From assembly GCA_017999435.1 (NCBI GenBank), contig JAGNLV010000004.1, forward strand, positions 1 through 64,000: a stretch of DNA of 64,000 nt, written 5' to 3'. This DNA is from Candidatus Zixiibacteriota bacterium. GTDB taxonomy: Bacteria; Zixibacteria; MSB-5A5; GN15; FEB-12. A program made the translations under genes and the position numbers. Each line of letters opens with the position of its first letter. The stretch's first letter is position 1. The notes under the pieces are model-generated. The model saw only the letters and a program-made list of their open reading frames with translations. It was not told where the DNA came from and made no database searches. Of the stretch, positions 58,117-64,000 are shown piece by piece.

Positions 58117-59211
58117 TCAGGCGGTCCCGATCATCTTGCCGCCCGGGGCCGTGCGGGCGTCGGCCGCCGGCTTCTCCAGCCGCCCTTCGAGCTGGCGAAA
58201 AAACCGGTCGATCTGCCGCCGGTTGCCCTTTTCGACGAGCAACCGGAGATAGCCGATGATGGCTTTGAGGTTTTCCGGCGAACGCTCCACGACCTCGGCC
58301 AGGAGCGTCTCGGCCTGGTCGATTTCCCCTTTCGCGTGGTAGAACTCGGCGAGCGACAGCCGCGCCTCGACATTGCCCGAGTCGTGGGCCAGGATGTTGT
58401 GGCAGATGTCGGCCAGTTCGCTGAACCGGCCCAGATCGTAGAGCGCCTTTTTCAGCCGGTCGATCACGAGATGCCCCTTGTCCGGCACCGCTTCGATCAG
58501 CTTGACCCAGAAATTGACCGCGTCCTCGTGCCGCTCCTCCAGCCGGTAGGAATCACCGACCGCCAGGTAGGCCGGCGCGTAGGCGGGGTTCAGCCCGATC
58601 GCTTCCTTGAAGAGAATCCGCGCCTTGTGGTATTCCCTCTGTTTGTACAGCTGCATCCCCTGCTGGTACTTGTAGAAGGCGAGCGGTTTTTTCGACTTGT
58701 TGTTTTCGAGTTTGAGGATGTGGGCCGCCGTGTCGAAGGCCTCGTCCCAGCTCTGCTTCGCTTCCTGGATCTTCAGCAGCTTGATATGCGCCCACCGGTT
58801 GTTGCCGTCCAGCGAGATGAGTTCCTTGATGGCCGCGGCGGCCATGTCATAATCCTTCAGCTCGGAGTAGTCCTCGGCCAGCTGGTGGAGGATGCCCATC
58901 TTCTGGGAGGGCGGCAGGCCCGCCCGGAGCGTCAGATCCTTGTGGATCTGGAGGGCCCGGTCCGGCTTGTTGCCCTCGCGGAGGATCTGCCCCAGCCGGA
59001 TGTAGGCGTCGATGTTGTGGTAGTCCTCGTTGACAACCTGGCGCAGTTTTCCGAAAGCCCGCACCCGCTGGCCGTCGAGGAGGTCCCGGAGGGCCTCCAC
59101 GTAGAGGGCGGTCGACGGCATGGGCGTTCGGCGCACCAGCCGGTCGTAGCCGAGGTAGAAGATGATTGAGGCGGCCAGGAGAATGAGAAATGCCAGCACG
59201 TATTCGGCCAT
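58117..59211 (-). CDS. lapB: LapB/YciM-like TPR protein
   Basis: 364 aa. One N-terminal transmembrane helix (YVLAFLILLAASIIFYLGYD), then TPR units: LYVEALRDLLDGQRVRAFGK, IDAYIRLGQILREGNKPDRA, FYKYQQGMQLYKQREYHKAR, APAYLAVGDSYRLEERHEDA and ARLSLAEFYHAKGEIDQAET. It follows lapA by 2 nt, as in E. coli, where LapB controls LpxC turnover and hence LPS level. The E. coli protein ends in a rubredoxin-like zinc module; here no CxxC pair is found at the C-terminus. Confidence 0.85.
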   Translation of the reverse strand: MAEYVLAFLILLAASIIFYLGYDRLVRRTPMPSTALYVEALRDLLDGQRVRAFGKLRQVVNEDYHNIDAYIRLGQILREGNKPDRALQIHKDLTLRAGLPPSQKMGILHQLAEDYSELKDYDMAAAAIKELISLDGNNRWAHIKLLKIQEAKQSWDEAFDTAAHILKLENNKSKKPLAFYKYQQGMQLYKQREYHKARILFKEAIGLNPAYAPAYLAVGDSYRLEERHEDAVNFWVKLIEAVPDKGHLVIDRLKKALYDLGRFSELADICHNILAHDSGNVEARLSLAEFYHAKGEIDQAETLLAEVVERSPENLKAIIGYLRLLVEKGNRRQIDRFFRQLEGRLEKPAADARTAPGGKMIGTA

Positions 59212-59213
59212 AG

Positions 59214-59579
59214 CTACTCCCGCTCGTCAAAGGGCGACGTGAGGTCCCGCCGGCCCGGAACGTCCTCGTCCAGCACCTGCGCCGACTCCTCGATCGGCCG
59301 GTTGCGCAGCACGGCCAGCTCGGCCTCCAGGGCCCGCACCTGCTTGCGCATCGCCCGCCCGGCCATGGACAGGCGGATGTACACCGACACGAACATCACG
59401 AGCGACACGGCGATGCCGGCGACAAACGACCAGAACACGACTTCCACCAGCGCAACCTGGTGGTAGCTCTTCCAAATCAGGTTGACGTCGACCTTCTGGT
59501 ATTCGCCGACGTTATGGATCGCAAACGCGACGACCGCGATGACGATCACGGTGATGAGCACGGCCCTGACGGCCCACAT
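59214..59579 (-). CDS. lapA: LapA-domain membrane protein
   Basis: 121 aa. Two transmembrane helices (LITVIVIAVVAFAIHNVGEY and VEVVFWSFVAGIAVSLVMFV) separated by a short loop, then a cytoplasmic coiled coil (AMRKQVRALEAELAVLRNRP). This is the LapA/DUF1049 pattern; the protein pairs with LapB in LPS assembly. GGAGG before the ATG and a good promoter upstream. First gene of lapA-lapB-SPOR-mutS-mutL-miaA. Confidence 0.88.
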   Translation of the reverse strand: MWAVRAVLITVIVIAVVAFAIHNVGEYQKVDVNLIWKSYHQVALVEVVFWSFVAGIAVSLVMFVSVYIRLSMAGRAMRKQVRALEAELAVLRNRPIEESAQVLDEDVPGRRDLTSPFDERE

Positions 59580-59614
59580 ACGACCTCCATCGCTCGCTGA
59601 AACCTCAGCTTTAC

Positions 59615-59643
59615 ATGATAGGACTGCGGAAGCGCCCGGTCAA
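59615..59643 (-). promoter_or_regulatory. Promoter of the lapA operon
   Basis: On the minus strand TTGACC (59643-59638), 17-nt spacer, TATCAT (59620-59615). Start predicted near 59608, about 29 nt before the lapA ATG. Confidence 0.75.
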
Positions 59644-59646
59644 CAT

Positions 59647-59675
59647 AAAAGAAAGGCCGGTCCCCGCCGGCCTTT
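59647..59675 (-). terminator. Rho-independent terminator after the secreted hypothetical gene
   Basis: On the minus strand AAAGGCCGG / CCGGCCTTT form a perfect 9-bp stem with a 6-nt loop, followed by CTTTTATG. It ends directly before the -35 box of the lapA promoter. Confidence 0.8.
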
Positions 59676-59703
59676 CCCGAACAAACTGTAGCACGCTGCC
59701 CGC

Positions 59704-60390
59704 TCAGCGCGGCCACTTCAGCCCCTCGATCATGGTCCGAATCTCCTGCCACACCGAGGAGTGGTACATACCTTCGCTCATCAGGTGGAACAGCAGCAGG
59801 TTGTCGCCGTTTTTGACGGCCACGATGGTCCCGGCGTAATCGCCGTTCACCCGCTTGCCGCTCTGCGCGGCCGCAGAGAGGGTGACGTTCTTCACGTACT
59901 GCGCCTCACCGAACCAGAGCGACGCCGGTAGGGAGTCGAGATACAAGAGCTCGCGCGACTTGGTCACCACCGGCTCCCGCCGCGTCCCCTCGCCGATCGA
60001 CACGTCATTGAGGATCTCAAAGTACTTCCGGATATCCTTCTTCTGGTCCGATTCGTAGGTCTTCGACAACAGCGAATCGCGGAACTCCAGGGCGCTCATC
60101 GTCGTCTGCAGAACATAGACCGTCAGGCGAGGCACTTCAGTGTAGTCCTCGGCATCGAGGTACTCCGGAGGGATCTGGTAGTTTTTCTGCACGAGGACCG
60201 CCCGCACCGGGTCGTCCCCGTCCTTGATCGCCACGCTCCAGTTTCCCGGCACCTGGAATTTGAAGTCATATTTCGCGTCGACATACCAGCCGTCCTTGAT
60301 CGCCCCCGCTTTCGGCTTCTTCTTGGCGCCTTCCGCCGGGATCACGCAAACAGCCAGAGCAAGAACCGCAAGTAGCAGTCGTTTAAGCAT
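59704..60390 (-). CDS. Secreted hypothetical protein
   Basis: 228 aa. Signal peptide (LLLAVLALAVCVIPAEG). The mature part is KKKPK then an alpha/beta domain with DAKYDFKFQVPGNWSVAIKD, LTVYVLQTTMSALEFRDSL and LLLFHLMSEGMYHSSVWQEI, a layout reminiscent of PsbP/DUF1795-like periplasmic domains (YGFSFxxPxxW...). That similarity is suggestive only. GAGG upstream of the ATG. Bounded by its own terminator. Function unknown. Confidence 0.78.
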   Translation of the reverse strand: MLKRLLLAVLALAVCVIPAEGAKKKPKAGAIKDGWYVDAKYDFKFQVPGNWSVAIKDGDDPVRAVLVQKNYQIPPEYLDAEDYTEVPRLTVYVLQTTMSALEFRDSLLSKTYESDQKKDIRKYFEILNDVSIGEGTRREPVVTKSRELLYLDSLPASLWFGEAQYVKNVTLSAAAQSGKRVNGDYAGTIVAVKNGDNLLLFHLMSEGMYHSSVWQEIRTMIEGLKWPR

Positions 60391-60498
60391 TTGTCATTAA
60401 CCTCCTCTTGGTTCTCCGGTCTCCCAACCAAGGTTTACTCTTATACACATTTAGTCAAGGATATTTTGCGGAAAACGTCGCGCTCCCGCCCCCGCCGG

Positions 60499-61362
60499 CT
60501 ACGGGCGTTCGAGAAATCCGATCTGCCGCCGCTTCAGAAGGCGCAGGTAATCGGCCAGAGCGCAGAACTCGAAATCGCTGAGCAGGCGATCGAGCTTGTG
60601 GTAGAAAATCGAGGTCGAGCCGTACATGCGCAGCCGCTGCATCGCCGTCAACCCGGCCAGTTTGGGGGGGTCGGGGTCGATCTCCCAGGGGTGCATGTAG
60701 ACGACCGCCGGCACTCCCGAGGTGTTCAGCCGCCGGATGATGTGTTTCGAGTACCAGTAGGGGGAATGCCGGAGAAACCCGCCGCCGCCGATGGGGATGT
60801 TTGATCCGAGAAGGCGGTAGGTCGAGGCCGGCACTTCATACAGGAGCCGGTCGTCCTCCAGGTGCATACGGTGGATCACCCGCGGCCCGTGCGGCATCCC
60901 GTAAATGTCGTGCTTGATGGGGTAAATCGAGCTGTCGTAGTCGAATTCCAGTTCCGCCAGGATGCTGAACGCCCACGGGATGCTGTCGTTGATCGACCAG
61001 CTCGGCGCCCGGTAGCCGCGGGGGCGGCGCTGCACGGCGGCAGTGATAGCCTCCAGCGCCCGGAGGGTGTCGGCCCGGAATTCCTCGGGCGTCAACGTAT
61101 CCACCCGCCGGTGGTAGTAGCTGTGGCAGGCGATCTCGTGCCCCTCCGCCTCGATCTCGGCAATCAGCTCCGGGTGGCGCTGGGCCACCCACCCCAGCAC
61201 GAACCAGGTCGCCGAGACCCGGTGCCGCCCGAAGAGCTCCAGGAGGCGGTGGCAGTTCTTGGCCACCGTCGACTCCAGCCCGTCCCACTGGCGCGATTCC
61301 AGCCGCTCGGCCAGGGCCTCGACGACAAACCACTCCTCCAGGTCCACGGTCAGAATGTTCAT
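60499..61362 (-). CDS. Polysaccharide deacetylase, XrtA/PEP-CTERM-system type
   Basis: About 287 aa from the ATG at 61362 (MNILTVDLEEWF); a second ATG lies 4 codons upstream. NodB-type metal-dependent deacetylase: Asp in TVDLEEWF, the metal histidines in GHEIACHSYYHRRVDTL, and RAPSWSINDSI. The C-terminal part (YEVPASTYRLLGSNIPIGGG, PAVVYMHPWEIDP) fits the DUF3473 extension of deacetylases found with exosortase/EPS clusters. It removes N-acetyl groups from a surface polysaccharide, presumably the one handled by the neighbouring genes. Confidence 0.88.
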   Translation of the reverse strand: MNILTVDLEEWFVVEALAERLESRQWDGLESTVAKNCHRLLELFGRHRVSATWFVLGWVAQRHPELIAEIEAEGHEIACHSYYHRRVDTLTPEEFRADTLRALEAITAAVQRRPRGYRAPSWSINDSIPWAFSILAELEFDYDSSIYPIKHDIYGMPHGPRVIHRMHLEDDRLLYEVPASTYRLLGSNIPIGGGGFLRHSPYWYSKHIIRRLNTSGVPAVVYMHPWEIDPDPPKLAGLTAMQRLRMYGSTSIFYHKLDRLLSDFEFCALADYLRLLKRRQIGFLERP

Positions 61363-61386
61363 CGACGATTCCATAGGGGCGCGGAC

Positions 61387-62184
61387 TCAGTGCTGTTGCT
61401 TGATCGGATTGTCTTTCGAGGGGCCGGCGGCGCCCCGGCTGCCGCGCCGCCAGTGCCTGCGGCCCGCCTCGGCCGACCCCTCCGTCGGCTTGTCTGTCGG
61501 GTATTGGTAGCCGTAGTAGCGATAGTCGTAGTAGTAGGGAAGGCTGTTGTTGACGTTGTTGAGGATCACGCCGAGCACGCGGTCGCGGTGGAGTTCGAGC
61601 ATGTCGACCGCCCGTTCCACCACCTCGCGCTGCGTGGACCCGGCCTTGACCACCAGGAGGAGGCCGTCGACTTTGGCCGCCAGCAGGAGCGGATCGGACA
61701 CCGGCAGGAGCGGGGCGGCGTCGACGATGATGAGGTCGTAGAAGAATTTCATTTCCTCGATGATCGTGCCGATCGCCTCCGCGTCGAACACCTCGGCCGG
61801 CTGAGGCGTGGCCCGTCCGGCGGTGATCAGGTGCAGGTTCTCCAACGCGGTTTTCCGGATTACGTCGGCCGCCGCCACCCCGTTGCCGAGGGTGTCGGCC
61901 AGTCCCGGGGCCCGCTCGGTGGAGAAGAACTTGTGGATCGAGGGCCGCCGCAGATCGCTGTCGATGAGCAGGGTTTTCAGCCCCTTCTGGCGCGCCGCGG
62001 TGAGCGCGAGCAGGGCCGCGATCGTCGATTTCCCTTCCGCGAGCATGGCCGAGGTGATCATGATCGCTTTCGTCTCGCGGCTCTCGCCGTGCTTGCGCAG
62101 CCGGTGGAGGAGCCGGCGGAACTCCGTGGCGAAGGGCTGGTCGAGAGAAAACAGGTCGATGATGGACAGGGGTTTCCGCGCCAT
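61387..62184 (-). CDS. BY-kinase-like polysaccharide ATPase (CpsD/CapB type)
   Basis: 265 aa. P-loop ATPase: Walker A ITSAMLAEGKSTIAALLALT (Ala-Glu where Gly-Glu is usual), Walker A' LLIDSDLRRPSIHKFF, Walker B LIIVDAAPLLPVSDPLLL. The C-terminal end has a tyrosine cluster YYYDYRYYGYQYP, the autophosphorylation tail of bacterial tyrosine kinases. It works with the Wzz/GNVR protein encoded two genes upstream to control chain length and export of exopolysaccharide. Cytoplasmic. Confidence 0.92.
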   Translation of the reverse strand: MARKPLSIIDLFSLDQPFATEFRRLLHRLRKHGESRETKAIMITSAMLAEGKSTIAALLALTAARQKGLKTLLIDSDLRRPSIHKFFSTERAPGLADTLGNGVAAADVIRKTALENLHLITAGRATPQPAEVFDAEAIGTIIEEMKFFYDLIIVDAAPLLPVSDPLLLAAKVDGLLLVVKAGSTQREVVERAVDMLELHRDRVLGVILNNVNNSLPYYYDYRYYGYQYPTDKPTEGSAEAGRRHWRRGSRGAAGPSKDNPIKQQH

Positions 62185-62191
62185 GTGGTGA

Positions 62192-63313
62192 TTATCCTTT
62201 CGGCCCCATCGCTTCCAGCGTGGAGCGCATCCGCTCGTATTCGTCTTCCGCCGCTCGCAGCCGCTCGACCGCCTGGGTCAGGGCGGGATTGAGTTCCGTG
62301 GCCCGCCGGTACTGCGCGATCCCCTTCTGCCACCCCAGCCGCGCCCGCTCCAGGTAGCAGCGGCCCAGTTCCGTGTAGAGGTCCACGTAATTCGGATTGC
62401 GCCGCACCTCCCCCTCGAGGTAGCGGATCCGCTCCTCGATCATCTGCTCGGACACCCATTCCGGGTGGAGCACGTAGCGCATGTGGAATCCGGCCAGCTC
62501 GCGCCGCCGCCGGGCCTTCCACGCGGACTTCACTTCGTTCATCGCCGCCCACGCCCGGGTCGCCTCGCCCGCCGCCAGCGCCCGCATGCCGTCGTCGAAA
62601 TAGCCGGCGTCGTACCCGACGTTGACCATGGCGGCGCGGCGGAAACAATCGGCCGCCTTGTTCAACAGCGCGCGCGAGTCCTTGACCATCTCGTTGGTGC
62701 TGGCCAGCCCGACGTAGGTGAGGCCGAGATTGAAGTAGGCGTCGCCGTAGTAGAGGTTGATCTTGACGGCTTCGGAGAACTCGCGGTGGGCGCGCTCGAA
62801 CTGGCCCGCGGCCAGGAGCGCTTCGCCGCAGCCGTTGCGATAGTCGGCGTAGCCCGGCCGGGCCGTGGCCGCGGCTTCGGCGGCCGCCACCGCCTCATCG
62901 ACCTCGTCGAGCGCCAGGCAGGTCATGCCGAGGTAGGCGCGGGCCAGGTGGTTTTTCGCATCCAGCGCCACCGCCGCCTGAAAGACGCTCCGCGCGTCGG
63001 CAAAGAAATTCCTGTGAAAGAGCGCCGTCCCCAGGTGCAGCATCATCTCCGGATTCCCCTCGTTCATGATCCGGCGGTAGGCCCCCAGGAGCGTCTCGAG
63101 CTCCTTCTTCCGCTCGCCGTGGGTTTCTTTCAGCAGCGAGAGGACTTCCTCGGCCCGGATGTCGGGCGGGTGGGGTTGGCTGGCGGCCTCGGCCAGCCGG
63201 CCGTCGATGTAGATTTCCGACGAAATGGCGCCGAGGTTGGCGTCGTTGGCCGTCTGGATGACGAACTCGCGGTCGTGGTCGACCAGTCTGCTCTTGAGAC
63301 GATATGTTTCCAT
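62192..63313 (-). CDS. TPR-repeat protein of the polysaccharide cluster
   Basis: 373 aa, no signal peptide. TPR-like units: MMLHLGTALFHRNFFADARS, ARAYLGMTCLALDEVDEAVA, YRNGCGEALLAAGQFERAHR, GDAYFNLGLTYVGLAS and VDLYTELGRCYLERARLGWQ. The N-terminal 60 residues are a separate beta-rich segment. Located 3 nt after the Wzz gene and 7 nt before the ATPase, so it is a core member of the cluster, perhaps an adaptor; exact role unknown. Confidence 0.8.
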   Translation of the reverse strand: METYRLKSRLVDHDREFVIQTANDANLGAISSEIYIDGRLAEAASQPHPPDIRAEEVLSLLKETHGERKKELETLLGAYRRIMNEGNPEMMLHLGTALFHRNFFADARSVFQAAVALDAKNHLARAYLGMTCLALDEVDEAVAAAEAAATARPGYADYRNGCGEALLAAGQFERAHREFSEAVKINLYYGDAYFNLGLTYVGLASTNEMVKDSRALLNKAADCFRRAAMVNVGYDAGYFDDGMRALAAGEATRAWAAMNEVKSAWKARRRRELAGFHMRYVLHPEWVSEQMIEERIRYLEGEVRRNPNYVDLYTELGRCYLERARLGWQKGIAQYRRATELNPALTQAVERLRAAEDEYERMRSTLEAMGPKG

Positions 63314-63316
63314 GGT

Positions 63317-64000
63317 CTAGCGCCTGACGCTCCTCAACTTGTCGATGCGCGGGATGGTGGCGAGCACGGGCAGCCCGAGGCGCTCCTCGATATCCTCGAT
63401 CCGCTTGACCGAGGTATCGAATATCTCGGCCAGAAACACGGCCGCCCCGCCGAGGAGGAAGCCGAGCACCACCCCGAACACCATGATCTTTTTGCGGTTC
63501 GGCCACTCCGGCGCCACCGGCACCCGCGCCGGCTCGATCACCCGGTAGGTCGTCCGCTCCTTGGTTCGCTCCGACAGAATGCCGACCGTGGTCTCCTCCG
63601 ACTTGAAGGCGTCCCGATACTTCCGGGCATCATCCACGCGTCGCTCGAGCTCCTGAATTTCGGCCTGAAGGCGGGGGAGGCGGTTGACCCGCTGATCGAT
63701 GTTGGCCAGCGAGGTTTCGAGCTGGGATTTGCGCGACCGCGCCACGTCAAGATGCTCCTCGGCGATGAAATACCGTTTCAGCAGATCCCGTTGGCTCGCC
63801 TCATAGGAGGCAAACTGGTTGTCGACCGCCTGCTGGATCGCCCCCTCGAGCCGCCGGAGGTTGTCGTTGAGGCGGACGTTGACGTTGATGACGTTCTGCT
63901 CGTTCCAGGCGTACTTCTCCATCATGGTGGCAAACCGGGTCATCTGCCCGTCGATCTCCGTCCGCAGCTCCACGATGGAATCGGTGTATTTCAGGCGGGC
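63317..64000 (-). CDS. Wzz/GNVR-type polysaccharide chain-length protein (partial)
   Basis: The frame runs off the right end, so the N-terminus is missing. About 228 visible residues: a long coiled coil (LNDNLRRLEGAIQQAVDNQF, LANIDQRVNRLPRLQAEIQE), then the GNVR-like EERTTYRVIEPARVPVAPEW stretch with the Pro-rich PEWPNRKK motif, and the C-terminal transmembrane helix IMVFGVVLGFLLGGAAVFLA followed by a cytoplasmic tail. This is the polysaccharide co-polymerase architecture without the kinase domain, which is supplied as a separate gene two positions downstream. Confidence 0.88.
   Translation of the reverse strand, partial: ARLKYTDSIVELRTEIDGQMTRFATMMEKYAWNEQNVINVNVRLNDNLRRLEGAIQQAVDNQFASYEASQRDLLKRYFIAEEHLDVARSRKSQLETSLANIDQRVNRLPRLQAEIQELERRVDDARKYRDAFKSEETTVGILSERTKERTTYRVIEPARVPVAPEWPNRKKIMVFGVVLGFLLGGAAVFLAEIFDTSVKRIEDIEERLGLPVLATIPRIDKLRSVRR

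Overview
The window is a GC-rich (roughly 65%) bacterial chromosome segment, almost completely coding, with one tRNA gene and no rRNA, CRISPR array, insertion sequence or prophage that I can see. The organism is diderm: it has Mla-type lipid transport, lipoproteins, an outer-membrane beta-barrel protein, LapAB and an exopolysaccharide chain-length system. A secreted protein ends in a FlgD/Por-type sorting domain, a 31-residue AURKAIP1/COX24-like basic protein is present, and there are DUF4384/PEGA and DENGNGIDD-type secreted proteins. Together these suggest a member of the Fibrobacteres-Chlorobi-Bacteroidetes superphylum, perhaps a Zixibacteria-like lineage. That placement is inference.

Layout. 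(1) 1-3.8 kb: tRNA-Ala; a DHA2-type drug efflux gene divergent from an ECF sigma / zinc-finger anti-sigma / lipoprotein operon, with overlapping face-to-face promoters on a 20-bp palindrome. (2) 3.9-9.4 kb: deoB-deoC nucleoside catabolism, a small zinc-ribbon-like protein, a catalytically degenerate archaemetzincin, and an MrfA-like DEAD/H helicase with DUF1998. (3) 9.5-14 kb: mlaE-mlaF-mlaD-lipoprotein operon and a divergent PP-loop tRNA-thiolation-like gene. (4) 14-18.1 kb: ribD-ribE-ribBA-ribH-nusB under an FMN riboswitch whose terminator abuts the ribD start codon. (5) 18.2-24 kb: three consecutive GAF-containing signalling genes, of which only one is an intact histidine kinase (with a receiver). 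(6) 24.1-34.8 kb: rnhC-like RNase H, efp, PilS/NtrB-like kinase, prepilin peptidase, rsmE, prmA, dnaJ, dnaK, grpE and hrcA, all on the minus strand behind a degenerate CIRCE-like site.

(7) 34.9-47.7 kb: secreted, lipoprotein and beta-barrel genes of unknown role, an NtrC-type sigma-54 activator, purD-purE, a TPR protein, a protein with three internal repeats, and a large secreted repeat protein. (8) 47.7-51.6 kb: the COX24-like gene, an HU-family gene, sppA and a LysM lytic transglycosylase. (9) 51.7-59.6 kb: lapA-lapB-SPOR protein-mutS-mutL-miaA operon. (10) 59.7-64 kb: a secreted protein and a polysaccharide cluster (XrtA-type deacetylase, BY-kinase-like ATPase, TPR protein, Wzz/GNVR protein running off the window end).

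Most promoters I could place read TTGAC(A/T/C)-N17-TAnnnT, so housekeeping signals are close to the sigma-70 consensus. Several promoter positions decide start codons: they move the efflux-gene start downstream and make an ATT start likely for mlaE. The points most worth a second look are the tri-gene sensor/pseudokinase cluster, the archaemetzincin that has lost its catalytic residues, the face-to-face promoter pair, the ATT start of mlaE, and the HAD (instead of HAE) deaminase motif of RibD.
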